From: DATFXF01 sp035258565
GTDB taxonomy: Bacteria > Acidobacteriota > Terriglobia > Acidiferrales > UBA7541
Length of the DNA: 24,048 nt
Direction of reading: 5' to 3'
Assembly (NCBI GenBank): GCA_035258565.1
Contig: DATFXF010000022.1
Span: forward strand, 1-24,048
Shown: piece after piece, positions 15,510-23,163 of the stretch
How the letters are laid out: every line of letters begins with the position of its first letter
How positions within the stretch are numbered: position 1 is the stretch's first letter
Notes under the pieces: generated by a model
Databases searched by the model: none
Told to the model about the DNA's origin: nothing
What the model saw: the letters and a program-made list of their open reading frames with translations, nothing else
Made by a program: the position numbers and the translations under genes

Positions 15510-16142
15510 TTATCCTGCCGTCAGGCGGCGCTCGGCCCAGCCGAGGCTCACGTCGGCCAGCACCGCCAGCACGGCCGCCGGAATCGCTCCTGCGAGGATC
15601 ACTGGATTGCTCACCATGGCCACCCCGCGGAAGATGTAGGTTCCCAGGCCGCCCGCGCCGATGGCTGCCGCAATCGTGGCCACGCCAACGGAGATGACCG
15701 TGGCCACGCGGATGCCAGCAAGAATGACTCCCAGCGACAGCGGGACCTCCACCTGCCAGAGCATTTGCCGGCTGGTCATACCCATGCCGCGCGCAGCTTC
15801 GACGACAGCACGGTCCACACTCACGATGCCGACGTAGGTGTTGCGGATGACGGGCAGCAGGGCGTAGAGGGTCAGTGCCACGATGGCCGTGCGGCTCCCG
15901 ATCCCTCCGATGACAGGCACGGGAATCAGAAAACCAAACAATGCGAGACTGGGCACGGTTTGTATGACATTCGCCGCGCCGAGCACCCAACGGCGGAGAC
16001 CGGGGCGCCGCGTCAGAGCAATTCCCAGCGGCACACCGACCAGCACGGCCAAGACCATGGCCACCGCCACCAGCATCAGGTGCTCGAGCGTCAATTCCAG
16101 CACTTCAGCGCGATTGCGGATCAGGAAGTTGAATACGTCCAC
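15510..16142 (-). CDS. osmoprotectant ABC transporter permease
   Basis: A 210-residue inner-membrane permease of the OpuBB/OsmW (BPD_transp_1) family with about five to six transmembrane segments. The N-terminal part ELTLEHLMLVAVAMVLAVLVG and the loop PLGIALTRRPGLRR are typical, as is VIQTVPSLALFGFLIPV. The ATPase-contact EAA motif is at about residues 112-135 (VVEAARGMGMTSRQMLWQVEVP, cited in part). The GTG start at 16142 has a good ribosome-binding site (GAGAGGTG). Many such importers have two permease genes; only one is seen here, which suggests a homodimer. It lies between the ATPase (29-bp gap) and the binding protein (1-bp gap). Confidence 0.9.
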   Translation of the reverse strand: MDVFNFLIRNRAEVLELTLEHLMLVAVAMVLAVLVGVPLGIALTRRPGLRRWVLGAANVIQTVPSLALFGFLIPVPVIGGIGSRTAIVALTLYALLPVIRNTYVGIVSVDRAVVEAARGMGMTSRQMLWQVEVPLSLGVILAGIRVATVISVGVATIAAAIGAGGLGTYIFRGVAMVSNPVILAGAIPAAVLAVLADVSLGWAERRLTAG

Positions 16143-16171
16143 CCCGCACCTCTCAGCAAGAATTCAATCCC

Positions 16172-16939
16172 TTACGGATTACATTCCTCGCCGCCCAGTG
16201 AGTGAACAAAGGCCTGTACCTCGGGCTCCGGCGCGCGCAGGAATTCTTTGGGCGAATAGAGACCCACCCGTTTGCCTTCGGCCAGCAAAGCGATCCGCGC
16301 GCCAAGCAGCAGGGCTTCGCGCACGTCGTGTGTGACAAAGACGATGGTTTTGTGCAACCGAGCGCACAGCGCACGGAACTCCCGCTGCAGTTCCGCGCGC
16401 GTCACCGGGTCGAGTGCACCGAAGGGCTCGTCCATCAGCAGGATGGGCGGGTCGGCCGCCAACGCCCGCGCCACACCCACGCGTTGCCGTTGCCCTCCCG
16501 AGAGCCCCTGCGGTCGCCGATCGGCGAATTGCGCGGGCTCGAGCCCCACCAGGCGCAGCAGTTCGTCGACACGAGCGCGGATGCGCTCCGGGGGCCAGCC
16601 TTCAAGCGAGGGCACCAGACCGACGTTGCGCGCGACGGTGAAGTGAGGAAACAGCCCGACTTCCTGAATGACGTATCCGATACGGCGTCGCAGGCGGATG
16701 GGATCCCACTCCACGGTCCGGCGCCCATCCACGATGACCTCTCCCGAGGTGGGTTCGAGCAGCCGGTTGATCAGCTTGAGCGTGGTGGTTTTCCCCGAGC
16801 CGCTGCGACCCAGCAGAACCAACGTCTCGCCACGATGAACCTGGAGATTCAAATTCGAGAGCAGCGCGCGCTCCCCGTCCACTCGATAGGAGACCTCGCG
16901 GCATTCGATGACGATGTTTTGCTCGGCTGCTTCGCCCAT
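16172..16939 (-). CDS. osmoprotectant ABC transporter ATP-binding protein
   Basis: A 255-residue ABC ATPase energising the importer. Walker A is GRSGSGKT (44-51), the Q-loop is in YVIQEVGLFPHFTV (89-102), the signature is LSGGQRQRVGVARAL (146-160), Walker B is ILLMDEPFGALD (166-177) and the switch His is in VTHD (202-205). 'VIQEVGLFPH' and 'EPFGALDPVTR' are typical of the OpuCA/ProV/OsmV group. The protein lacks the C-terminal CBS domains that sense ionic strength in OpuA-type ATPases, so direct osmotic sensing by that route is not expected. ATG 16939 is chosen because GGAGAAGG precedes it and the conserved sequence begins just after it; the frame is open upstream to 17080 without family similarity. 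It is the first gene of the minus-strand operon and is divergent from egtB. Confidence 0.92.
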   Translation of the reverse strand: MGEAAEQNIVIECREVSYRVDGERALLSNLNLQVHRGETLVLLGRSGSGKTTTLKLINRLLEPTSGEVIVDGRRTVEWDPIRLRRRIGYVIQEVGLFPHFTVARNVGLVPSLEGWPPERIRARVDELLRLVGLEPAQFADRRPQGLSGGQRQRVGVARALAADPPILLMDEPFGALDPVTRAELQREFRALCARLHKTIVFVTHDVREALLLGARIALLAEGKRVGLYSPKEFLRAPEPEVQAFVHSLGGEECNP

Positions 16940-16990
16940 CACCTTCTCCGCCCTCACTGGCCCGAGGATCCGTCCGCGGCGCAGTCGGGG

Positions 16991-17019
16991 TTGACTTTCA
17001 CCCCCGCCCCAGTTACACA
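16991..17019 (+). promoter_or_regulatory. possible promoter of egtB-egtD
   Basis: A good -35 box, TTGACT (16991-16996, 5/6), is followed after 17 bp by a weak -10 box, TACACA (17014-17019, 3/6). This would give a leader of roughly 80 bases before the egtB GTG start. The same stretch contains a C-rich element that recurs at 13238-13257, so the match may partly reflect a dispersed repeat. Confidence 0.3.
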
Positions 17020-17103
17020 GGAGCCTCGCCCCCCTCCCCGAGGGACACCCTGGTCTGCGCCAATTCCTCGAGAAGCGCATCCAATCCGGAGACGAGGTGA
17101 GCG

Positions 17104-18435
17104 GTGGGAACCACAGCCATCACTACGCAGATTCGACAGTCGCTGAAGGCCAGGCTGACCGAGGCCCGCGCCCGCACCGACGAGCTGCTCCAGATCGTGC
17201 GACCCCAGGCCTTCTACGATCGCCCTATCCCCGAGCGCCATCGCATCATCTTCTATCTCGGTCACCTCGAAGCCTTCGATTGGACCTTGCTCGCAGGCCG
17301 CGTTTTCGGTCGCCAGCCTTTTCACCAGGAATTCGACCGGTTGTTTGCTTTCGGCATCGATCCGGTTCGCGGCGGCCTGCCCGACGACAAACCCTCCGAT
17401 TGGCCAGCGCCGAACGAAATCGAACGCTACAATCAGCACGTGCGTCATACGATTGACGCCTGCCTGGAAACCGCCTCGTTCGACGATCGAGCTCACCCCC
17501 TTCTGCAGGACGGTTTCATTCTTCAGGTGGCCATCGAGCACCGGCTCATGCACGCAGAAACTCTGACCTACATGCTGCACCAGTTGCCGCTCGACCGCAA
17601 ATTCGAGCGTCCGATTGTACCAGCACCGGCCGGGCTGCCGGCGCGAGTGCACCGGATCGAGATCCCTGCCGGCCGGGCCACGCTGGGCTGCGCCCGCAGC
17701 AGGAACGGCGACTTCGGCTGGGACAACGAATTCGGGGTGCAGGAAGTCGAGGTTCCTGCCTTCGCCATCGATGCCACGAAAGTCAGGAACGGAGAGTTTC
17801 TGAGGTTTGTCCAGGAAGACGGCTACCAGCAGCGCACCCTCTGGACCGATGCGGACTGGGAATGGAGGGCAGCGCGCGGACTGGCGCACCCGATCTTCTG
17901 GAAGCGGAGGGGCGACCAATGGTTTTATCAAACGATGTTTGCCGAACTGCCGCTGCCCATGGACTGGCCGGTTTACGTGAGCCACGCCGAGGCCAGCGCC
18001 TATGCGCGCTGGGCCAACCAGGCGCTCCCGAGCGAAGCGCAATTCCATCGCGCGGCCTACGGCACGCCGTCCGGCCTGGAACGCGCCTACCCTTGGGGCC
18101 ACGAGCCGGCTGGTGCGCGGCACGGCAATTTCAATTTTCATCGCTGGGATCCCACGCCGGTCGGATCCCATCCGGAAGGGGGGAGCGCCTTCGGCGTTGC
18201 CGACTTGGTCGGCAACGGCTGGGAATGGACCTCCACGCCATTTGCTCCGCTTCCCGGCTTTGAACCCTTCTCGTTTTATCCCGGTTACTCCGCCGACTTC
18301 TTCGATGACCAGCACTACGTTGCCAAGGGCGCCTCGCCGCGTACGGCTGCGTGCCTGCTGCGGCGAACGTTTCGGAACTGGTTTCAACCGCGCTACCCGT
18401 ACGCGTATGTCGGCTTCCGCTTGGTCGAAAACTGA
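17104..18435 (+). CDS. egtB: ergothioneine biosynthesis sulfoxide synthase EgtB
   Basis: Non-haem iron enzyme that joins trimethyl-histidine (hercynine) to a thiol (gamma-glutamylcysteine or cysteine) with O2, forming the sulfoxide precursor of ergothioneine. The 443-residue protein has an N-terminal DinB-like helical domain with the three-His iron site: H54 (YLGHLEAFDW), then H146 and H150 in EHRLMHAETLTYML. A C-terminal formylglycine-generating-enzyme/C-type lectin fold follows from about residue 175 (VEVPAFAIDATKVRNGEF, PVYVSHAEASAYARWANQ, LPSEAQFHRAA, GVADLVGNGWEWT, ending in YPYAYVGFRLV). GTG 17104 is the only possible start after an in-frame stop at 17098; GAGGTG just upstream serves as the ribosome-binding site. 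It is 19 bp upstream of egtD. No egtA or egtC is present, which suggests that the thiol donor may be cysteine, as reported for the Chloracidobacterium enzyme. Confidence 0.93.
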   Translation: MGTTAITTQIRQSLKARLTEARARTDELLQIVRPQAFYDRPIPERHRIIFYLGHLEAFDWTLLAGRVFGRQPFHQEFDRLFAFGIDPVRGGLPDDKPSDWPAPNEIERYNQHVRHTIDACLETASFDDRAHPLLQDGFILQVAIEHRLMHAETLTYMLHQLPLDRKFERPIVPAPAGLPARVHRIEIPAGRATLGCARSRNGDFGWDNEFGVQEVEVPAFAIDATKVRNGEFLRFVQEDGYQQRTLWTDADWEWRAARGLAHPIFWKRRGDQWFYQTMFAELPLPMDWPVYVSHAEASAYARWANQALPSEAQFHRAAYGTPSGLERAYPWGHEPAGARHGNFNFHRWDPTPVGSHPEGGSAFGVADLVGNGWEWTSTPFAPLPGFEPFSFYPGYSADFFDDQHYVAKGASPRTAACLLRRTFRNWFQPRYPYAYVGFRLVEN

Positions 18436-18454
18436 CGGCCTCCAAAGAGGATTC

Positions 18455-19435
18455 ATGCTCACCCAAAAGATCGCTCCGTACTCATCGGCTGACTTCTCGA
18501 CGGACGTGCGCGCCGGTCTCGCCCGGCCGGGCCAGAAGGAACTGCCCTCGAAGTACCTCTACGACGAGGTGGGCTCCGCATTGTTTGAGGTGATCAGCGT
18601 GCTTCCCGAGTATGCACTGACCCGCGCCGACGGGCGCCTGCTCCGGCAGCACGCCGAACAGATTGTTAGCGGCGTCGAATCCCCGGTGCTCGTGGCCGAG
18701 CTCGGCAGCGGGAGCGGCAAGAAAACGCGGTGGATCCTGGAGGCACTTTCGCGCCGGCAGCCCACCACCTATTTTCCGATCGACATCTCGCCCACCGCAC
18801 TCGCACAGTCGGAACGGGAACTCGCGCAGATCGAGGCACTCAGCATTGTAGGCTTCGAGCGGTCGTATCTCGATGGCTTGCTCGCTGTCGCGGCAGGGCG
18901 CAAACGGGGCGAGCATATCCTCGTGCTGTTCCTCGGCAGCACGATCGGGAACTTCGACCGCCCGGCGGGCGAGGAATTCCTGGCCGAAGTGCGGCGTATC
19001 CTGATGCCGGGCGACGCGCTGCTCCTCGGCACCGACCTTGAAAAACCTGTCCCGCAGCTTCTCTCCGCCTACGACGATCCACTCGGCGTTACCGCTGCGT
19101 TCAACCTGAACCTTTTGGCTCGTGTCAACCGCGAACTCGGTGGGAACTTCGATCTGGCTCAGTTCTGGCACCTCGTCCGTTACGACGAGCGCGAGCGCCG
19201 GATCGAAATGCACCTCCGCTCCAGGTGCCGTCAGACCGTCGACGTTCGCAAGGCCGGGCTGTCGGTCACCTTTGAGAAGGACGAGACCATCTGGACCGAA
19301 AGCTGCCACAAGTACAAGCCGGAAGAAGTCGTCGGGATGGCGGAACGCACAGGCTTCCGCTCGAAAGCGCAGTGGGTGGATCGAGAATGGCCCTTTGCCC
19401 AGAGCCTGCTGATTGCCAAGGAGGGGCCGGGCTAG
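18455..19435 (+). CDS. egtD: L-histidine N(alpha)-methyltransferase EgtD
   Basis: SAM-dependent enzyme that trimethylates the alpha-amine of histidine to hercynine, the first step of ergothioneine synthesis. The 326-residue length matches the family (about 320). Signatures are LPSKYLYDEVGSALFEVIS and LPEYALTRAD near the N-terminus, the SAM motif VAELGSGSGKKTRWIL (about 75-90), YFPIDISPTAL, LFLGSTIGNFDR and the acceptor-site region AAFNLNLLARVNRELGG, with the ending IWTESCHKY. ATG 18455 follows AAAGAGG at a good distance; the frame is open upstream within egtB. The stop overlaps the convergent GH57 gene stop by four bases (CTAG, 19432-19435). Confidence 0.94.
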   Translation: MLTQKIAPYSSADFSTDVRAGLARPGQKELPSKYLYDEVGSALFEVISVLPEYALTRADGRLLRQHAEQIVSGVESPVLVAELGSGSGKKTRWILEALSRRQPTTYFPIDISPTALAQSERELAQIEALSIVGFERSYLDGLLAVAAGRKRGEHILVLFLGSTIGNFDRPAGEEFLAEVRRILMPGDALLLGTDLEKPVPQLLSAYDDPLGVTAAFNLNLLARVNRELGGNFDLAQFWHLVRYDERERRIEMHLRSRCRQTVDVRKAGLSVTFEKDETIWTESCHKYKPEEVVGMAERTGFRSKAQWVDREWPFAQSLLIAKEGPG

Positions 19436-21570
19436 CGGGCGGGAGTTACGCGCAGGATTACCTGCGCCGTCCACGGCTCTTTGGCGCTCGGCTCCGCTGG
19501 CCAGACAGCGAGAATCTGTGAGCCCTGATAGACCCGCTCGAATCCATCCTCAGATTCGGAAATGGTCTCAATCGGCGCGATCCAGAACTCACTCACCTCG
19601 GGTGCCTCGACCCGGACGGCCACCTGCTGCCATTCGTCCACCAAGCGGAGCTCGGAAGCAGGCACTGGGGCGGCCCAGTTCAGCGGGTGGCGCATGCCCC
19701 CGGATTCGAAGTACCGATCCGGCTGATTCGGAGCGAGCAGATTCACGATGACTTCGATCCCCATCTGGATAGAGAGCGGCCCCGGGCCCTGCTGCGCCAG
19801 CTGGACGCGGCAGAGAACATCGAACCCTTCCCCACATTCGGCGAAGGAGAGTGTCTTCGAAACGCGCAGGCACAGCTCCGCATTTCGATCCGTGGCCCGC
19901 GGGAACAGCCGTCCTTCGCGCTCGAGCTCCAATCTGTTCGCAGAGGCCTCCACGACGTTGTATGCACCGGCAGCAAACTCCGGGCTCTCCTCCAAACGCA
20001 AGGCTTCATAATCCGCGTAACTTTTCCCGCGCGGAAACAACAGCAGCCGGAAGGCATGGCGAGGCCAACGGTCATACCGCAGGTGGCGCTCGAGACCTTC
20101 CTCCTTCACCCGCTGCTGCTCGTGAATGGAAGCCACCTGGCGGACCTCGCTGCGCCCGACTGTGCGCAAGCGAGCATGGTAGGGCTCCGGGCGCCGCTGG
20201 ATGGAATTGATCAGGGTAACGTCGCCCGAACGAAGATCAAGTGCGGCCAGGGTTCCGCCATCCGACGGCTTGAGCAGCGCGGCGAACCGCGGCGAGGTCA
20301 CGTAGATTTCTTCGGCCCCGTCGGCGTCGAAATCGAGCTTCCTGACCCGAGCGGAATGTGCGCCCCTGTGCCTGACGGAGTCGGCCAGCTTTTCTGCGCG
20401 CACGAGTTCGCGCCACAGCTCCGTGCGCAGGTGCGGTGCGTAGAGCCCGCCGAAGACCCCATGCCAGTAGGCATCGTTGCATTGCGCGCGCAGCAGATGC
20501 GTGGTTGCCTCGGTGAGCTTTTTGGCGGACCCCGGGGTACGGCGGCGGCTCTCGAGACGTCGGAGTTGGTCCGAAACGTACAGCATCTTCTTGTGCAGCA
20601 GATTCGCCTCGGGGTACTTCGTGAGGAAGCTGCGCCAGAACCCCCCACGCAAGAATCGCTGGACGTCGGGCCGCGAGGTGAATTCCTCCTGCAATGTGCG
20701 GAAGCGTTGTCGGGCCGCCGTGGGCAGGGCCCACTCCATCATTTCTGCATAGGCCGCAGTGGGCAACTCGGCTCGGCCGAGCGGCGGGGCGACGGCCACA
20801 TATTCGCCCGGCGGGGTAGTCGCGAGCCAGTCGGAGTTAGCCTCCAGCGCCGCGAAAAATCGCTCGAGCCAGCCCTCACGATAGCAGTGATCGTAGGTGC
20901 CGGGCCAGACGCCGAATTTTTCGCAGTCGTCACCCATCCCCGCCAACCCGCCCGGCCGCGCGCCAGCAACGCCGCGGAGGAACTCGATGGTCTCGTCTAC
21001 GGGCCGGAAGGGGATCAGATAGCGCAAAGCCTTGAGACCGGGGATGACCTTTACCGTCCGACGGAGCTCTTCCACCATGTAATACCCGTAGAGCTGGGAG
21101 GCCTCGAAACCCGAAGCGATGAAGTGGGTGTCGTCCACCAGCGTGTACTCCACACCGGCCTCGGCCAGCGTTCGAGGAAGTTGCGGCTCCCAGATGCGCT
21201 CGGCCAGCCAGGCACCGGTCGGCCGGCGTCCGAGCTTGCTCGCGAGGTAGTCCGCCATGCGGCGGAGCTGTTCGAGTCGGTCTTCGGGCGGGATGGCAAC
21301 CAGGATGGGCTCGTAGAAGCCGCCACCCAAGAGCTCCACCTGGCCGCGCTCCTGCAGCTCGCGCAGACGCTCGAAATACTCAGGATGCCTTTGCTCGATC
21401 CACTCCAGCAGCGAACCGGAATAGTGCAGCCCCGCGCGGACTCGAGCGTGGCGAGCGAGGTGCTCGAGCAAGGGGAGATAGGAGCGCTCGTAGGCGCGTT
21501 CAATCACCTCGTCGAAGTTGCCGACGGGCTGGTGGGCGTGGAGGAGGAGAACCAGGTGGAGTTTCGACAA
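19432..21570 (-). CDS. GH57 4-alpha-glucanotransferase (amylomaltase-like)
   Basis: Glycoside hydrolase family 57 enzyme acting on alpha-1,4-glucans (glycogen or maltodextrin), probably a disproportionating 4-alpha-glucanotransferase. From TTG 21570 it has 712 residues; the known Thermococcus litoralis enzyme has 659. The GH57 motifs are in order: HAHQPVG (11-17), GGGFYEPIL (82-90), WLAERIWEP with the nucleophile E124 (E123 in T. litoralis), and MGDDCEKFGVWPGTYDH with the acid/base Asp at 214/215. A Cys replaces the usual Gly in 'DDGEKFG'. After residue 300 come DUF1925/DUF1926-type beta domains (LLHKKMLYVSDQL, DGGTLAALDLRSG), which are characteristic of this glucanotransferase group. TTG 21570 is preferred because GAGGGG lies 6 bases upstream; TTG 21597 is an alternative. 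Alpha-amylase activity cannot be excluded. Confidence 0.9.
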   Translation of the reverse strand: MSKLHLVLLLHAHQPVGNFDEVIERAYERSYLPLLEHLARHARVRAGLHYSGSLLEWIEQRHPEYFERLRELQERGQVELLGGGFYEPILVAIPPEDRLEQLRRMADYLASKLGRRPTGAWLAERIWEPQLPRTLAEAGVEYTLVDDTHFIASGFEASQLYGYYMVEELRRTVKVIPGLKALRYLIPFRPVDETIEFLRGVAGARPGGLAGMGDDCEKFGVWPGTYDHCYREGWLERFFAALEANSDWLATTPPGEYVAVAPPLGRAELPTAAYAEMMEWALPTAARQRFRTLQEEFTSRPDVQRFLRGGFWRSFLTKYPEANLLHKKMLYVSDQLRRLESRRRTPGSAKKLTEATTHLLRAQCNDAYWHGVFGGLYAPHLRTELWRELVRAEKLADSVRHRGAHSARVRKLDFDADGAEEIYVTSPRFAALLKPSDGGTLAALDLRSGDVTLINSIQRRPEPYHARLRTVGRSEVRQVASIHEQQRVKEEGLERHLRYDRWPRHAFRLLLFPRGKSYADYEALRLEESPEFAAGAYNVVEASANRLELEREGRLFPRATDRNAELCLRVSKTLSFAECGEGFDVLCRVQLAQQGPGPLSIQMGIEVIVNLLAPNQPDRYFESGGMRHPLNWAAPVPASELRLVDEWQQVAVRVEAPEVSEFWIAPIETISESEDGFERVYQGSQILAVWPAEPSAKEPWTAQVILRVTPAR

Positions 21571-21669
21571 GATCGACCCCTCGAGAGACCCCCTCAAAAT
21601 GATAGCGCGAGGCCAGCGATTCTTCCCAACGGATTTCGCCGACGGGAGGCACGGAGTTGGCGGGCTTAA

Positions 21670-22353
21670 TTAATCCGCGGGCCAACCAGAGCCGTTCAGT
21701 ACTTCGGTGGTCTCGATGCGTGCGCCGGCAAACCGCTCGAGACGGAGCGCACATTGTTCGAGGCCCTGTCGGATGGCGCGGGCCGTGCTGCCCGCGGGCG
21801 CGTAGATCACCATCAGAACCGCGGAGGTGACTTCGGTGATCATCGTCCGCACCGAGTCGCTGATGGGACTGCCGAAGGGCCCCAGTAGGTCTGCCAGCAC
21901 CGGCCGGTCCTCCAAGTGCCAAGTGTGTTTGCCGATGCCCTCGTAGGTCTCACCGCGCCGCCCCAGGCGGAACGTCACGGGCGGCTCTAGCCTCGCTCGA
22001 TCGTAGCTGCCGTACGGCCAGCCGGTCTCAATCGAACCCAAATTGTTGATGTCCACGACGTTCGAGACGCGATAGAGGCCCTTGCCCGCGACCACGCGGC
22101 GCAGCAGCGCCTCCGACGAAGGCCGGTAGCGCGCGGGGTCCACTCCCCAGCTGCGGAACATGGTACGCACGTCCGAGACCGCGTCCAGCTCGGCGACCTG
22201 CTCGATGGTCAGCTCGCGTCGGAGGCGCTCGGAGACGGCGTCCAGCTCGCACGCTAGCTCAGGCGGAGCAGGGAGGATGCGCGCTCCGGTTGCTTCCACT
22301 AGACCCAGCCGCACTCCAGGGATTTGAGCGTTGATGATCACCACGCGCACCAC
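21670..22353 (-). CDS. stand-alone B3/B4 (PheT-like tRNA-editing fold) domain protein
   Basis: A 227-residue protein consisting mainly of a B3/B4 domain, the fold that edits Tyr-tRNA-Phe in the phenylalanyl-tRNA synthetase beta chain. Family signatures are MFRSWGVDPARYRPSSEALLRRV (about residues 65-87, cited in part), GKGLYRVSNVVDINN, then YGSYDRARLEP, and the later ITEVTSAVLMVIYAPAG. Stand-alone members are common in bacteria and are thought to act in trans on mischarged tRNA or to have unrelated roles; none is established for this one. GTG 22353 is the predicted start. It is followed 72 bp later by the GH57 gene on the same strand and is divergent from the DUF309 gene. Confidence 0.85.
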   Translation of the reverse strand: MVRVVIINAQIPGVRLGLVEATGARILPAPPELACELDAVSERLRRELTIEQVAELDAVSDVRTMFRSWGVDPARYRPSSEALLRRVVAGKGLYRVSNVVDINNLGSIETGWPYGSYDRARLEPPVTFRLGRRGETYEGIGKHTWHLEDRPVLADLLGPFGSPISDSVRTMITEVTSAVLMVIYAPAGSTARAIRQGLEQCALRLERFAGARIETTEVLNGSGWPAD

Positions 22354-22406
22354 CGCTCGCGGAATCGAAGGGCCTCGAGAGTCTGCTATGATGCCTGCGC
22401 GACGCG

Positions 22407-22784
22407 ATGCGGAAACTCGATCCCCACGAAGCAGAAGAAAAATTCTGGAAGGGCCTCCAGCAATTCAATCGCCGCCGGTTCTTCGACGCCCACGAAACCT
22501 GGGAAGAGATCTGGCTGCCTGCCCTAGAGCCCGAAAAAACCTTTCTCCAGGGCATCATCCAAGTGGCGGCCGCGTTTCACCATTACACGCGCGGCAACCA
22601 TCGAGGTACGCGCTCGCTGCTGGAAGCAGCCCTGAATAAACTGGAACGCTTTCCCCCCCGGCACCGCGGGATCAAACTCGAAGCGCTGCGCGCCGCGGTG
22701 CGCCGCTGGATGGCCGCGCTGGCCACGGGCGCCGACCTCGGGGCCCCCGAGCTTCCGCGAATCGAGCGCGAGCGCCAGCCCTGA
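22407..22784 (+). CDS. DUF309 family protein
   Basis: A 125-residue, all-helical cytoplasmic protein of unknown function. The defining motif HETWEEIW is at residues 29-36 (within RRRFFDAHETWEEIWL), followed by FLQGIIQVAAAFHHYTRGN and a helix with LLEAALNKLE. The paired His/Glu residues of the motif resemble a metal or acid site, but no activity is established. ATG 22407 lacks a clear ribosome-binding site. A TATGAT -10-like hexamer at 22387-22392 would start transcription only about 8 bases before it, so translation may be leaderless. The tail (about 110-125) is Glu/Arg-rich and variable. Confidence 0.88.
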   Translation: MRKLDPHEAEEKFWKGLQQFNRRRFFDAHETWEEIWLPALEPEKTFLQGIIQVAAAFHHYTRGNHRGTRSLLEAALNKLERFPPRHRGIKLEALRAAVRRWMAALATGADLGAPELPRIERERQP

Positions 22785-22801
22785 AGCAGGGACCGGCCCG
22801 C

Positions 22802-22821
22802 GGCTCGATTTCGATCGAGCC
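22802..22821 (+). terminator. 8-bp hairpin with TTCG loop downstream of the DUF309 gene
   Basis: GGCTCGAT (22802-22809), loop TTCG, then ATCGAGCC (22814-22821) form a perfect hairpin 17 bp after the DUF309 stop. No T-run follows on the plus strand, so it may act as a 3'-end stabiliser or weak terminator. It sits beside the oppositely oriented ferredoxin terminator. Confidence 0.4.
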
Positions 22822-22828
22822 AGAGTGG

Positions 22829-22864
22829 AAACAAAAACGCGGCGAGACCGCATGGCCCCGCCGC
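22829..22864 (-). terminator. rho-independent terminator of the ferredoxin gene
   Basis: Read on the minus strand, GCGGCG (22864-22859) pairs with CGCCGC (22844-22839). Between them the stem continues as GGGCC/GGTCT pairs (with two G-U wobbles) to an ATGC tetraloop, giving about 11 bp in total. It is followed directly by GTTTTTGTTT (22838-22829). This is a textbook intrinsic terminator 33 bp after the ferredoxin stop. Confidence 0.8.
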
Positions 22865-22896
22865 ATCCTGTGGATCGAAGAGGTGACCGCGCTGGC

Positions 22897-23163
22897 TCAG
22901 GCCTTCTTCGTGTACCAGTCCGCGTTGATTTGGGTGAAGTTGGCCCACTTTTCCGGAAGGTCCTCCAACGCGAAGATGGCCGTCACCGGGCAGACCGGAA
23001 CGCACGCGCCGCAATCGATACACTCAACCGGACTGATGTAGAGCTGAGGTTCGTTCTCGAAGGCGGGCTCATCCTTGCGTGGGTGGATGCAGTCCACCGG
23101 GCAAACATCCACACAAGCGGTGTCCTTGGTCCCGATGCACGGCTCAGCAATCACGTAAGCCAT
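22897..23163 (-). CDS. 7Fe ferredoxin ([3Fe-4S][4Fe-4S])
   Basis: An 88-residue cytoplasmic electron carrier. It starts at ATG 23163 with the strong ribosome-binding site AAGGAG; the frame is open further upstream without similarity. The first cluster motif has C9, T12, C17, C21 and C25 (PCIGTKDTACVDVCPVDC). Thr at position 12 replaces the second Cys, so this half probably holds a [3Fe-4S] cluster, as in the Thermus-type ferredoxins. The second motif, CIDCGACVPVCP (C48, C51, C54, C58), binds a [4Fe-4S] cluster. The C-terminal ALEDLPEKWANFTQIN helix is typical of the group. It is a monocistronic unit with its own terminator. The redox partner is not indicated by the neighbourhood. Confidence 0.93.
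   Translation of the reverse strand: MAYVIAEPCIGTKDTACVDVCPVDCIHPRKDEPAFENEPQLYISPVECIDCGACVPVCPVTAIFALEDLPEKWANFTQINADWYTKKA

Noticed and set aside
17104..18435. Formylglycine-generating (sulfatase-maturation) enzyme
   Set aside because: The C-terminal fold is of this type, but the N-terminal DinB-like domain with H54/H146/H150 and the adjacent egtD identify EgtB.
16954..18462. 502-residue open frame on the minus strand
   Set aside because: It lies antisense to egtB, which has full family motifs. Long antisense frames are expected in GC-rich DNA, and this one has no recognisable domain.
19687..21669. 660-residue open frame on the plus strand
   Set aside because: It is antisense to the GH57 gene, whose catalytic motifs are all present. 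It is a compositional shadow without recognisable domains.
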